Shown here piece by piece: positions 26,770 through 39,700 of a stretch of DNA of 64,000 nt. The notes beneath the pieces were generated by a model. The model worked only from the letters and a program-made list of their open reading frames with translations. It was not told the DNA's origin and did not search any database. Each line of letters begins with the position of its first letter. Position 1 is the first letter of the stretch. The stretch covers positions 50,723,509-50,787,508 of the forward strand of contig OZ029913.1 in assembly GCA_964023275.1 (NCBI GenBank), given 5' to 3'. The translations under genes were made by a program, and so were the position numbers. Source of the stretch: Norana najaformis. Its lineage: Eukaryota; Annelida; Clitellata; Crassiclitellata; Hormogastridae.

Positions 26770-27420
26770 GGAAGACCTGAGCCGAGATTGCAAGGGTGAA
26801 GTGATGGTGAGTTCGTAACATATGCACACAATACGCGGTTTATAAACGTAGGTTAGAAATGTATTATTTACGCGTAGATGTCTTACATGTAGCTCGGATG
26901 ATTGGTGGGTCTTAGATAGGCTGCCACTTGTCCACTGCGTGCTAGCCCTTAACCCCTTATATGGTGCGTGTGCAGCACAGGAGGAGGTCTGTGTCACCGT
27001 GATTCGTACGCAGTTACAGAACGGAAATCTAATATAAATGCAAATGTCTACACTTTTTCTTCTGTATTGAAGAAGAACAACTAAAGAAGCTTTTGATTAG
27101 CCCAATCAAGAATCACTGCATGGAAACAATGCAATCATAAATAACACAAGCAATATGCATAATATATAAATATACATATATATAGCATGCACATATAACC
27201 GTGAACTGGAGGACGCAGTGGGCATAACTCACGAGGTCAAATCTAAGGCCAAGCTCAACCCAATAATGTCAGATTGGCACGAGGCCTTCGTGTAGCTTAG
27301 GGGTAAATGGGGAAATCAGTGTTGATGCATCAGATGCATTGATACGTGAACCGATGATGCTCACAATTCCGCTGCTTCTTCTAAGTTAATACCAGTGTAA
27401 CTTTATGAGACGTAGTTGAA
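26770..27420. other. No recognisable gene
   Basis: AT-rich sequence with a short atatatat run near 27170. No similarity recognised. Confidence 0.5.
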
Positions 27421-27427
27421 ACACGGT

Positions 27428-27484
27428 CACTTGGTCATTTGGTCATTTGGCCATTTGGTCATTTGGCCATTTGGTCATTTGGTG
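27428..27484. repeat. (TGGTCATTT)n short tandem array
   Basis: Six to seven units of 9 bp alternating ggtcattt and ggccattt. Confidence 0.9.
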
Positions 27485-27884
27485 ACTTGATGAACCACAC
27501 AGGAAACATATATAATTCTAGAATAACTTCTGTTCATCTGTCAACGACTGACGGCTGAAAATTCAATCTGCTTTCGTTATGGCGCAAGTAGGCGATATGC
27601 CTGCAAGGTTAAACTCCCTTCATCTGCTGTGGCAGATCGTATAATGACCCAGTCTAACATAGAAGGCGACTGTAAATCTTGAATGTAGGCTTTTTCTCAG
27701 CACTACATGTCCAAAAGCTGCCCCTTAAGACCACGTGAGTCGTGGTTAACTTTCAGTCTAATCTATTGTTGTGTTTCTTGTAATGCCATAAAAAGAGGAT
27801 CACAGTACTAGTCAAGATAATAAGGGAATCTCAGCTATTACAAGCCTTTTTGAAAATTTTCGTACTAGTCCTCAGAAGCACCAT

Positions 27885-28085
27885 GGTAACATTGCACTAC
27901 CTGACATCCCAAACGTCACCCACCGTAGCTGCAACGCTGTCTCTCTCCTGACTTTTGGATCTTGGCCTAGAACTGAACACTTTTGCCTATCGATTTTATT
28001 TTGACTGAGCGCCTGTGAATAAGCTGGTCCTCGTGACGTGGCTTTCGTTGGGCGCTGTAGAAATTTCGGGATTACGATAACACAG
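27885..28085 (+). repeat. Dispersed repeat family B, copy 4
   Basis: Contains the caccgtagctgcaacgctgt start block and the gtggctttcgttgggcgctg end block, with a gggattacgata tail. Confidence 0.85.
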
Positions 28086-28089
28086 TACA

Positions 28090-30875
28090 GCATGGCGGCA
28101 GAGCATAACAGAACATAACATAACAAAACAACATACCACACCATAACTTACAAACCAACATCAAACCATAAACAAACCATAACATAACGCAAATAACATG
28201 ACTCGCTAAGCGATGCAGAAGACTCAAAAAAGACATTAGCGAGATGCATTATTTCAAATTCTCATGCAATGTCTCCTCTCCTTCATCAGGATTAACACAG
28301 TTTTGTATCATGTGAGCTGATCCCTCTGGCAGTCACATGACACTCTGGTCAAATCCAAATATTTGCCAAGTATATCCGTTTTTTGCTTTCGTTCTCACAA
28401 CCGGCATTAGATCTATATCAACACCTAGACTCTGATCCCCCAAGCCTGCAACTTTCTGGCATGACTTGATTTACATCGACAGGCTTAACCTTGTCGAGAT
28501 TTTCGTAGACTCCTCTTAAAAGATTACTAAATATGATCGGCCTATTGTAAATCCATTTTGACTGTTCCTTATACTCTCCCAAGTGCTCCAATACTTTATG
28601 TTTAATAATCCTTTTAATTTACCACACACACATACCAATATTTGTTCAGCTGACAGGTCTGTAGTAACACAATTGACATCTATTCTTCTTCCGAACAATG
28701 CCAATGTGATTGCATCTCTCCAGGGGTCAGTGGATCTTTCGACTGTAGCACAAACACGACGGCGGCAATTCAGCAACCAGACAAACGTTCCTTGTGGGTT
28801 TTGGAAATGAATTATCTATTGCACGTGATATACCGCGGCGATTCGATTCCCAGAAGCAGTAACAATCTGCCACCATGCTGCTTTCGTCTTCTAGTGTATG
28901 CTGTTCGTGCCCAACCACCTGCTGCTACCCTGCAAGACCAGTGGGTCTAATCTGGCTTCGAACAGACGTTCGAGGTGACTGTTGTGCATGCAGGTATTTT
29001 CGTCGAGCATTGGAAAAATCTGATGGTAACATGTGACCATGAAAGAAAAGCCAGAAAACCTACTGACGTGGATAACAACGGTGCATGTCATAGATTGAAA
29101 TGAAGACCGCAAACTAGACTAAGCACAATGCTACGAGCAACAACTACCACTTACTGCACTGTAGGCTGCGACTGCGCTTGTAGGCCTACATGAGTGACGA
29201 ATAACTAAGTTCGTTTGACATGCGCAAGAAAAGACTGCTCTGTGTCACTACACTTGCACCTCGCCTACGGTGTGCCGACTCAGGTTTTGTTTCAATCAGA
29301 GGTACTGATTGATTGATTGATTGTTTGAATGACTGATTGATTGATTATGACAAAGATTAATAACGCGCGCAAGGTCAGACATTGCGAATATGAGGCGCGA
29401 TGATTCTGAGGCGCGGCATTTTGATTGATTGATTGAGCGATCATAAAACATGCGTGTATACGTGTCTATATTAACGAGATCTTCAAAAGAAAGTTAGTTG
29501 GAAGGGTACCAGTGAAAGGACTTAAAAGTAATACACTACGTATGCTTGCTCCAAACTAAGAGTGAATCTCTTAAGTGAAATGTCTAAGTTTTGTGGTTTG
29601 CACATTGAAATCAATTTAACAAAACCCGTTAGAAATTTACAGTTTGAAAATGTACACAGGTATCGCATTGGGTCATCTTCAAAAATCAGCATCTATATCA
29701 GCAACTATCGCTGCAGCATGTCAAGAGTTTAATATGCACAATCTGTAAAATTACGCCAACTCGTGAGTGAAAAGTTATGCATGCAGTCAGAATGGTCAGA
29801 CACTGTCACACTGGTTATAAATCGGCAAAGATATTAACAAATCCCATTTTAGAATATATTAATAATAATTGAGCTCAGTTTCAGCCCAGGCGCAGAGAGT
29901 CATGCGAAGGACTTTGGTACACAACATCGAAAAAATAGCCATCTAACAGATTGTAATCACCGGCAAGACAACCAGTGACGTATGAACATTTCAATTTAAA
30001 ACAGGAGGTTGATTTAGACTTCATTTTCTTCAATTATTTGCGATCTTATAAAACTAGAGTGACGCCTCAGAATTGCGTGCACCGCCAAGTAGCTTACAGA
30101 TCAGCGTCCCATGAGCTGAGCTGGCTGTGTCGTATAAAGCTGAACTGACTAACTAACAAATCTCAGAAAAAACTAGATAACGAGATTTGTGTTATTTTCT
30201 TAAATGTTTCAAATGGTCCTTTAGAATTCAAACTCTGCTTACATAAATTTAAGCGAAGCTTATTCGTCTACTTTGTGTCGAAGATTTCAAGCTGACGGAC
30301 GTGTGATGGGATCGGCTCTAGAATATGTCAGGTTAAATTTAACACGGAAAGTTTCACAACTTAATTGAATCCATGAAGGTAAAGTTGAAGGTAATGCAGT
30401 TGTTTATACGCTCCAAAGAAGTTCTTCAGAAACGTGGTTTCAACAACAAGCTACCTTTTTAAACCTTATAACTTATTTGCAGACTCTGTGATTGGCCTCA
30501 ATGACATCACCGTTCTCAACGGTGGAGCACATTTCCCCTTTCAACTTCCCTTATTTTAGGTGATATTATTGTATTTTAATAATGATAGTAATAGTAGTGG
30601 TGGTGGTAGTGGTGGTGGTGGTGGCGGGGGTGGCGGCGGCGGTGGTGCCTAACTAGCCTAGCTTAAAAAATTAAAATTAGTCAGAAAACTTTCAATGCAG
30701 AGCTTCAGCTTTACACAGTTTCTCATCTTAACGATGAAGTGATCGTCGATCTGTTGGCATTCGAGTACTTCTTCCAATGCTCAGACACAGGTTGAAGTAG
30801 CGCTGCCTTCTACCCTTCGTTCTTTATGATTATTTGCTTAGATTTCTGGATGAGAGCTACATCTCTTTCTGCCCT
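28090..30875. other. Non-coding stretch with simple repeats
   Basis: aacataac-rich tract at 28090-28200; tgattgattg tracts at 29305-29345 and 29420-29440; a ggtggtggtggcgg tract at 30594-30650. No convincing gene. The ORF on the minus strand at 28516-28776 has no known motif. Confidence 0.5.
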
Positions 30876-30879
30876 GTCA

Positions 30880-31225
30880 TACACAACACTCAAACCTTCC
30901 GCAGTCCGCCGAGTCGCCACAAAATCGATGCCCTGATCCCATGAATTCGGTTCTTTTTCGAGCTAGTTGGATGGGATCCCAAGAATATAGAAGAATCTCG
31001 TGGTTTTGTGGTAACAATATCTGTAAGCTGCAATGACGCAATGTTCTTGTCACTGAGTTGCAGCTGTTCAAGTGGCATGCCAGGGTTAGACTCTGTTCTC
31101 ATTGTCCGAACCATTTCGGCGTTAGTTGCGACAATCATGAGGTCATCAAAATATCTGAAGGCAACCAGTTTCTCGCCGAGATAACAAGTGTGACGGGACA
31201 GGGATATTACTGCCACTTACACCAT
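30880..31225 (-). pseudogene. Reverse transcriptase fragment (Penelope- or LINE-like)
   Basis: The minus-strand frame contains LVAFRYFDDLMIVATNAEMV, where YFDD is the catalytic YxDD box of reverse transcriptases, preceded and followed by typical hydrophobic strands. It continues with LEQLQLSDKNIASLQL and FLGSHPT. No other RT blocks are intact, so it is a short relic. Class not determined. Confidence 0.55.
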
Positions 31226-31249
31226 TTGCATTGGTATTATTAAATTTTA

Positions 31250-32400
31250 CCAGTCGCTATAAAGCGTGTAAGAGTGGAGTGTGATTGAAGGAAGAAGCGG
31301 TAAACCAGGACTTGATATTAACAAAGCAGAAGAAAAGGTTTATGTAACAAAGCAAATTTGCTTCACAAATGGTCTTGTGAAGCTGGGATCTGAAGAGGAA
31401 GATCCTGATGAAATATATAGCTTCAGTCATCCATATAACCCTGTGCATGGCCCTAGAAGTCACAAGATGCACCCCTCGAGGAGAGGCAGGACTCAGGCAG
31501 AGCATGGAAAGCTCTAGCAGCTCCCCATAGTCATCACGGGGCTGACTCTCTTTCTGAAAGCATGTCATAAAAATCAGTTTCTCGTTGCTGCTAAAATTTG
31601 CTGCTCTTTCAGTATCCGGCATTCCATGTGCAATTCTGTCATGGTCGTTTGATTCTAATATAATCTATTCTAATGACTTCTACAGCGCCGTTATCATAAT
31701 GCCCAAGGCATTAATCAATGGTCGCTTCAAGTGAAATCGTAATTAAAAGTTGCCGAGCATTTGGAAACACTTGAACATCTGTATGTTGGTTTTGGAAGTT
31801 TTGGCCAACAGTTTGAATGCGATAGCCTTAGAATGTGGCGTCGACATGCGAGATGCAGTAGCTCTTTGGCCATCTTCTCTTCCCTGAGGATTACAGTATC
31901 TGCTCGAACCTCAGAGTTACTTGCAGTAGTGTCTAAAGACAATTGCTCAGCTTATTCGCTTACTCAGCAAGATGTCAGTCTTTGAGAGCTGCCACAATCG
32001 CATTAACCATTGCCTCCCCTATAATATTCGGAACCTTGGGCATATTCAGTAGGCGCTCCACTCCTTGTCCTGATACAAGATTTGGTAAGCGGTCAACTTT
32101 CTCAGACTGTTCAGAAATAGTGGGTAGAAACTTGCCATCCCAATTCACTGTAAATGGACAGCAGGAGCAAAAACCGTCCTTCAACAGTGCAGTTATTTCA
32201 TCCTTCTGCTTCATTCTGCTGCGTCGATGGACCAACCGTTCAAGGCCTTCGAAGTCTTGGCCAACAGATTCATATAACGAAGCCATCCATAGCATAGACT
32301 GCACTTCGATCGCTGATCTTTGCATTGTATCGGGCTGGTCCACTGAAAATTGCTTTAAAATCATTCACTGCACCAGCGTATGCACCAATGCAACCAAGTT
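31250..32400 (-). pseudogene. Relic of a second transposase-like family
   Basis: Three minus-strand frames read in consistent order. 32364-31975 holds RRSRMKQKDEITALLKDGF and KVDRLPNLVSGQGVERLLNM. 31942-31727 holds MSLDTTASNS and LHLACRRHIL. 31622-31257 holds PRDDYGELLEL and a SRAMHRVIWMTEAIYFIRIF stretch. I recognise this block order from multi-copy invertebrate proteins that behave like transposable elements. The D/T-rich DTTASN and CRRH motifs suggest an RNase H-like transposase core. Frameshifts make it non-functional. No name is assigned. Confidence 0.55.
31650..31750 (-). repeat. LINE 3'-end repeat C, copy 1
   Basis: Contains aatgacttctacagcgccgt and atggtcgcttcaagtgaaat, matching 54680-54780 and, more weakly, 49845-49900, which adjoins a LINE coding tail. 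Confidence 0.65.
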
Positions 32401-32409
32401 ATTACTGAT

Positions 32410-32680
32410 GTAACAGTAATACAACATACTGCAATAAGCCTAACATCCTAGCAGTTGAATGAGATGAATTTATTTTAAGGGAATTTTGGAAACACTATTT
32501 TGTCGCTTTCACGGCTTCAGTCACTTATATGCAAGGGTAAAACTTTAGTTTTCGTGTGGCACTCTTTAACCAAGGAATATTTTGCAAATATTTCGCTTAC
32601 AAATCTTTCGTAAATACGAACAAAACCATGCAGGGGCGTCCCAGTAAATCTGAAATTTTGTTGTTGCCACCGTAATATAT
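32410..32680. other. No recognisable gene
   Basis: AT-rich sequence leading into an AT dinucleotide run at 32674-32690. Confidence 0.5.
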
Positions 32681-32688
32681 ATATATAT

Positions 32689-32740
32689 ATTCCACAAGAT
32701 CTATGCATATATATATATATATGCATAGATCTTGTGGAAT
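32689..32740. repeat. 52-bp perfect palindrome
   Basis: attccacaagatctatgc at the left arm, an (AT)n centre, and its exact complement ending cttgtggaat. The axis is between 32714 and 32715. It could be a MITE-like hairpin or a replication-slippage product. Confidence 0.9.
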
Positions 32741-32744
32741 GACA

Positions 32745-33710
32745 AGAATCGATCTAAGGGCAGTTCGTCTTTAGTTCAGTCATAAGAGTGTTCATGCACA
32801 AAGAAATTCTCATTTGAAAGCTAGTACTCGATAAACGTGCGTGTGGCAGAGTGTGCTTCTGTGCGCGTGACCGTGTTACATTCTCAGTTCTGTCACAAAA
32901 CGAAATATGAATCTGCCATTTACACGTGTTCATAAAACGGTTTCGGTCTATACCTGCAAATCCCTGGACGCACATGCAGACTGCATGAGACTAAGATGGT
33001 CTGTTTCGACGGTGGTCGCCACAGAGGCTGTGGTCGTCGGCTTCATCTGTGCCAATCAATAGCATATCCGTTGAGACGCTGCATATGCGTCCGACTCAGC
33101 GATTAACACCAATTAAGCCTCTGCGCCTAATGACAGAAAACATTTATCATTTAGAAAACCTTCACAACACTCAACTCTCTCTAATATCTCACGTCGGTAA
33201 TCTCCATGCATTACCACAGCCGTATGTTAGCATGTATGTGACCGCGCCTGAAAAACCCTCATAAGTCGGAGAGCTAATATGCGAGAAATGCGCTCAGAAG
33301 ACCAGGAAGCATAGAATGGGCCAACATGAGTTCTTTGCATATTTACGTTCTTTGTTATTTTAGCTTTGAGACTGTAAGTCCTCATTTAGACTTTCGCTGA
33401 GTATTTTTATTTTTAATTTTATTATGCTGCTCTGCAACAGCAAACCTAAATTAACATGTCGCTTTGGTGCCATTGTGAAGTGCAGCGTGACGTCGATGCA
33501 TCTATTTTTATTCCACTGACAAAGTCATGTAAATTTTTGTCTTAACCAGTTCTTTTAATTGAAATTTCATTGATGGCAGCTGTAGTGAAATGCGGGCAAG
33601 TCGACGATGATAATAGAACTTAACATAAGGGTAGATTTTTTTTATCTTAGTTTTTTAAAACTATATTCGCTTGTTTAAACTTGTCTTAACTATAATATTA
33701 TTATGTACGG
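32745..33710. other. No recognisable gene
   Basis: No repeats or coding similarity that I can support. Confidence 0.5.
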
Positions 33711-33714
33711 CCGG

Positions 33715-33950
33715 ACTAACCATAACTATCCCGACTCCCCTTCTTCCTCTTATCTCTCCGCTCCAATCCCAAACACCACCAACCGTAGCTGCCATGCTGT
33801 CTCTCTGCCTGACTTTTGGATCTCGACCTGGAACCGAACCCTTTTGCCTATCGATTTTGTTTTGACTGAGCGTCGGTGAGTAAGCTGGTCCCCGTGACGT
33901 GGCTTTCGTTGGGAGCTACAAAAGTCTCGGGATTACGATTACGTTTAACT
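33715..33950 (+). repeat. Dispersed repeat family B, copy 5
   Basis: Contains caaccgtagctgccatgctg, gactgagcgtcggtgagtaa, gtggctttcgttgggagcta and a gggattacgattacgttt tail. The 5' extension cccaatcccaaacacc is shared with copies 2 and 4. Confidence 0.85.
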
Positions 33951-34227
33951 AATTTATCACGCCTGTCTGTCACAAGATAGAGGGCCTTATTCTGAGAGAG
34001 GGAAACATGAAGGACGGACGGGGGTCTGCTGAATGGAGTGTGGATGGGGAGAGATTGCTGATTGACAGGTCCAGGTGAAGGATGAAATGGAAGTGCAAGA
34101 GTTAAAGCGGTCGAAGAGAATTCGCTAAACGCGGGCAACATCTGCAGAGCTGAAAGATTAAATAACACTCGCATCTTGTAAACAGGTTGACCCTCGCGTA
34201 GTCATTGATCGAAGCGAATCGCGGTCT

Positions 34228-34770
34228 TGATGTTGTTGTCTTGTTGTTGTTGTCTTGTTGTTGTTGTCTTGTTGTTGTTGTCTTGTTGTTGTTGTCTTGT
34301 TGTTGTTGTCTTGTTGTTGTCTTGTTGTTGTTGTCTTGTTGTTGTCTTGTTGTTGTTGTTGTCTTGTTGTTGTTGTCTTGTTGTTGTTGTCTTGTTGTTG
34401 TTGTCTTGTTGTTGTTGTCTTGTTGTTGTTGTCTTGTTGTTGTTGTTGTCTTGTTGTTGTTGTTGTCTTGTTGTTGTTGTCTTGTTGTTGTTGTCTTGTT
34501 GTTGTTGTCTTGTTGTTGTTGTCTTGTTGTTGTTGTCTTGTTGTTGTTGTCTTGTTGGTGTTGTCTTGTTGTTGTTGTCTTGTTGTTGTTGTCTTGTTGT
34601 TGTTGTCTTGTTGTTGTTGTCTTGTTGTTGTTGTCTTGTTGTCTTGTTGTTGTTGTCTTGTTGTTGTTGTCTTGTTGTTGTTGTCTTGTTGTTGTTGTCT
34701 TGTTGTTGCTGTCTTGATATTGTTGTCTTGATGTTGTTGTCTTGATGTTGTTGTCTTGATGTTGTTGCAT
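34228..34770. repeat. 14-bp minisatellite (GTTGTTGTTGTCTT)n
   Basis: About 38 units of gttgttgttgtctt with interspersed 11-bp and 17-bp length variants and a few substitutions toward the right end (gatgttgttgtctt). Because no unit contains a stop, every frame is open on both strands; none is a gene. Confidence 0.97.
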
Positions 34771-34774
34771 TGCA

Positions 34775-35450
34775 AAGGTCGCTGTGAATATGTTACACAT
34801 ATTGATGCGAAAACACAAATGCACGTCTCGTTGTCTTCGGAACGATTCACGACACACCGGCAAAAGTAGGCCTAAGTGCCCGAAGATTAAACCGCTGAAG
34901 TTGAACACCACTCGCCACCAAGTTACTGGAAGAAGAATGTGTTCGCCTTCTGATCCTTTTGTCGGCGCAAAGGTGGTAGTGGTGTTGGACCGCTGGTGGT
35001 GGTGAAAGAGGTGGTAGTGGTGGTGGAATAATAGTAGCTTGATAATAATAGCATACAGACACAGAATTATAAGCAAGTGCGTTTGTACACAAATAATGTA
35101 TGAAGACATTCATATAGCGTCTTTTGTGAACATCTCGAGCGCAAGAGCATTGTGTTTGTAGTCGAGTGAAAACGAGACCATTGGGCTTTAGATTTTCTTG
35201 GTTGGATGTCTTCAAATCTAACATAAGTTCTTTTCGAATAACACGACATCTTTTACGAGGTTTCGCCCGCGTTAATATGCGTTTCATAAAGGAAAACATT
35301 TAACAAAATCTTTTTGGAGAAAACCTCGCAGATTTAGTGCTGGACCAACCATAGACTCCTCTGGTCTTCCATTCAAAACTGACGTCTCATGAAATCCCAT
35401 CCTGATCCATCGAATCCGCTGCCTTCCCATTTCTCTCAGCTTAAACACAA
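34775..35450. other. No recognisable gene
   Basis: Includes a ggtggtagtgg-rich short tract at 34970-35030. No coding similarity seen. Confidence 0.5.
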
Positions 35451-35454
35451 CTCA

Positions 35455-35620
35455 CCCTAACAGCTCCTCTTCCCCTTCTCGCTCTGGTCTTCAGGCAACC
35501 GGGCATCTTTGGAAAACCCCACTGACTTGACGTAGCGCTCGTAAATATGCTGGTGCTGTGCGTTTAGCTTTTAAGTAGCGCTTTAGAAATTTAGAGTTTA
35601 CGATCACGATTACAAAACGT
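35455..35620 (+). repeat. Degenerate family B-like copy
   Basis: Only the end is recognisable: gacgtagcgctcgtaaatat and gtagcgctttagaaatttag followed by tttacgatcacgattac, the shared tail. Low similarity upstream. Confidence 0.45.
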
Positions 35621-35624
35621 TGAA

Positions 35625-36745
35625 TCATCGGATGTAGGAGAAAGCTGTCTAAGGTTGTCAGTTGATGCTGCATTAGCATCCGTGGCTTGATGGTTTGATG
35701 TGAGCCAAGGACTTCGGTAACGCCACTATAACGATGCATCAAAAAGCGACGAACGATAAGCCTCCAGTGAGCGAATTGGCCTTCACATCGTTAATATTCC
35801 TATTCGGAATCTGTGAGCATGTGTTTGCAGATTGCATTAACTCCCACTGTTGGACTAATGTCCAGAATTCGCTTCACGAGACCAGGAAAAAATCGATGCT
35901 CAGGACTGTTAATTTAATGTCAGAAAACACAGCGGTAGATTAATAAAACTTTGTTTATTACTTGTATTAGGTTTCTTAGACTTTCGATATGTTCCCTCAT
36001 TCATTCCTATATTCAATAGGCCTACATTTACTTAAATAGTGTACATACTGTATATTATTAAATTGATTGCACTTATAAGAATCATTAATATAATTATAGT
36101 AAGCATTTACCTGCTTCCAACTTTGATCTTCGCTTCTAGATGTAGGCCTATTAAATTTGCTGACATTTGATTTGAATTTTCAATGATTCTGCGTACACTT
36201 GTACATATTTTGACCAACACCTAGAAACCCCTCATGATTTTGTTATGTCTGGTTCCCTAACTCATCTGGTTTCCTGTCTTCGAACAGATTGAAGCTGTAG
36301 ACATTAGATGAGAGCTTTAAATGGAACCTGGTGAATAACTGCAAAATAACCAGACATTTATATAGAATTAATTTATCGACAGGTACACACTTGGTGCCTG
36401 CGAAGTATGAAGTGAGGTCATGCTCCCTGGAGAGCCTTGGATGATTAACCCCGTTTAGTGCTCCTTATTTAGACAGTGAAGAAATTAAGATCAACTTCGG
36501 TTGGCATCGGTTGTCATATATCGAGGGATGTTCTGCTTCTGCCGACATAGTTACCAGCAAATAGGCCTATAGACAGAAATTATCGAAGCAGACGGACTTT
36601 TCTCCGAAGACCCATGGACTCTCTTAGATACTTGCTTACTTAATAATATCTGCTTTTCGTTTTGCGACTCTCGTCATTACAATAATAACTGCGTATTAGC
36701 GATCGTTGATAGATGCTGAGAGTTTCATCCATCCGCGTAGCCCCG
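35625..36745. other. No recognisable gene
   Basis: AT-rich sequence with three TAGGCCTA octamers (36017, 36143, 36562). No gene supported. Confidence 0.5.
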
Positions 36746-36749
36746 CAGT

Positions 36750-36786
36750 CGGTCGGTCGGTCGGTCGGTCGGTCGGTCTGTCGGTC
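36750..36786. repeat. (GGTC)n microsatellite
   Basis: About eight ggtc units within gtcggtcggtcggtcggtcg. Confidence 0.93.
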
Positions 36787-36789
36787 CTG

Positions 36790-39700
36790 ATGACTTTGCT
36801 TAGTTCTTCGTCGTGTAACGAAGTCGCAGAGTCTAACTCTCGTCTGTCACTTGGTAATTCTCTGCTCCGTCTACTAATAATCACATAGATGTTGTCCGTC
36901 CGTCGTACGTGGCCTCGGACAGCCTGAGGCGCAGCCGGCGTCGGCCGTGGACTTGAGTAGGTCGGCGGTCGACTGCCTTTGGCTGCAGTCAGCTGCTGCT
37001 CGTCGGCTGATTGATGGCCGGGTCCTATAGGAGAGCGGAAGAAAGGGCGCTGCTTCTGGCCGTCTGTGTCAAACGACCGACAACAAAATCCTGGACTTGT
37101 TATGTTGTACCAAGATTGTCAGGAATTTATGCCTCGCCAGCCGCATATCTGTGGCCCACAATCAGATGATGCGACTGGGATGTCTGGAGCAAGTCCTGGA
37201 AAACATGACTCGCCAGAGATCTGAGACTGCGTGTAAATATTCTTACAGGCTTAAGGAAACTAAACGGTGATATCGAAATCTTTCTTTGCGCAAACTAATG
37301 CTACAAGCGGGTTGCACAGTGGCTACTAATACCTTTGCTTTCACCTCTGAGTCTGGCATTCATTCCCGAACTGTCATAAGGTAAATTGGTAATTCGTTGA
37401 AAAGCCATGTAACTCGTAACGAAATTTTTTGCAGCTGTTTCAGTTACCTTGTCTGTACATTAGCCGACATACAGATCCACATCTCTAAGAACTAATTTTG
37501 AAAGTGGCTCATAATAAATGATCGATTACATTACCATATCTAGGAAGGGAATAGCTTGCTAAATTCGAATTTGTAATACATCTGAAGACATAACACCCTA
37601 AACCATCGTTAGACGTCAGAGAGCTTTTTATGAGTCCGTCCTGTGGACTCCGTCAATGAGTCTTCTTACGACCCTTCTTTTCTTAGACCTATTTATACAA
37701 GGAACCTAAATAGCCAATCAGGATATAAATCTGCAACAAGTCGTTAAGTGAATTGACATTTTCATTTAATTCATCAATCAGATAAAATCCAGATTATAGT
37801 CAACCCTCTAGGCTGAAGCGACCTTTCTTCTCTAAGCTTCCTATAGCGCTAGATGTTACAACAGTTACAAAGGCGCCGCAGTTGGAACTTTTCATTGTTT
37901 CGTTGTAGAAGTCTTTGTCACGACTTGGCTGTTCGTCACAGAAGAAAACAGAATGTACCATTGTTTCTACGAAGACAGGTCAACTTAATACTAAGCTTTC
38001 ATAACCAATTGTTTATAGTCATGAATATCTCTGCAGCCGATGTCTGGATGCCACACACGCGGGTCTGATCGATTCAATGATTTCAATGTAAGTGTCGTAC
38101 CCTCTTAAACTGCTCTGTCCCAGCCAAGCGATTCGTGATTAAAAAGTTGTCATGAATAATGGACTCTTTGATCCTGAAAGCCCAACAGCTTCTCGAAGCC
38201 ATTGATATCCGCATATCAAACCTTGTAGTTAGAACTGTAGTAAAAGCGCATATACGTCGTTTTGGTTTGATAACCTTATCTTATTTTAAGCCACCTAAAT
38301 TTTAAGTCATCTGGTGCAAATAAGCCTGAGTATCAGCCGATACTTTGCGGAGTTGATCATCTGATTGTGAGATGATAAAATTGTGTTCTGTTTCACCTCG
38401 ACTTTGGAGAGATTCATAGATTGATGACGAAGATACTCAACGAGGACGACGTCAGTTTCACTCAGCAGACGACATTAATGAAGTCAATTAAAGTTCACCA
38501 TCTGCGCATGAAAAGCAGAGCAGCTAATGACTGCATGTCGCATGCGTACATTTTGGTTAAAAATGCAGTTACGAAGTCACTTAGAGTCACTAGTCACTGG
38601 AGCTTCCGTCGAAACATAAAGTGAACTCTTACTCAAAACATCAGTTATGTGCATGAATGAAATTTCGTCATAATTCTATACTTAAATTGCACCAAATGAC
38701 TCGGTTGAGTCTCGCAGCCTTATTACGGATGAATGAATTGTTTGATTGACTAGTTGGTTGAATTGCCTTTTGATTGCCGGTCTGAGTGATATTTCGCACA
38801 GAATAATACGAACTTTTCATAGGAAAAGTCGTGAAGTGAAAATGGTTCGCGAGAAAGAACGATAATAAAGTGTAGATAAAGATCGCACGGAGATTTTCCC
38901 GATGTAATGGACGACAAAGGCAGACAATTGCAAATCGATCTACATTAGATGCATATCCGGAGGGATGAGGCGGGAAACCTGATTCCGTTCGATGAAATGG
39001 AATAACATGCGAATGGGCAAAGTAGGTTGGACCGATATGGAGCTGATGACTAAGCAAAGGTCAGGCAGATTGGAAGCCAGACAAGAAATAAGATCGTTCA
39101 TTAAATCAAACAACCGTCTATATATGGGGGGGGGGGGTTGCTTCGTGGAGGTTCATGCGTCGTCTGTAATTTCTCGTCTTTCATATTACTGTTTATCTGA
39201 ATCTTGCGACCTACATGACCTGCGCCTCACGCTGTTCCCTGCCTATTGTCTCTATTGTCTGCAAGAGTCCAAGCCAAAAGACTTTGCCAGCTTCTGAGTG
39301 AGCGAAACTGATGCAAAATTAGAGTTGAATCGTTCTTGAATGAGCGAATAGGCGTGTGCTTTGCCAGATCAATCTGCTTCCGAGACTAGGATGATTCCGA
39401 TGGTTAACGGCAACACGCCATCTAAGGAGCCATTGGACATGAAAGATCCGATGGGGGCAAAACGAAGGCACAACCCTCATTCCTTGTGCCTCGCCTGGCA
39501 ATGGATGCAACAGTCTTCGCACCATGATCGATTCATATCGGTCAAGAGCCGCTGAATAAGCCGCTGCTGGCTGGTGAGATTGCAGTCCAAACAAGGACCT
39601 ATGGCTGAGTATGGTATTAACCTGCCAGCTTACGGTTTCGCTATCCTGGTCTTTGAAAGTCTTGAAAGCACATGAATCACCTTGGCATGGCTTTAATCAA

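Noticed and set aside
28516..28776. 86-codon minus-strand ORF with several cysteines
   Set aside because: No family recognised and no splice context; not enough support to call a gene.
34228..34770. Regular repeats resembling a CRISPR array
   Set aside because: Units are contiguous with no unique spacers; this is a eukaryotic minisatellite.
34205..34850. Long overlapping ORFs (up to 335 codons) on both strands
   Set aside because: They read through a 14-bp minisatellite without stops; composition is Val/Leu/Cys or Asn/Lys/Thr/Gln repeats with no unique sequence.
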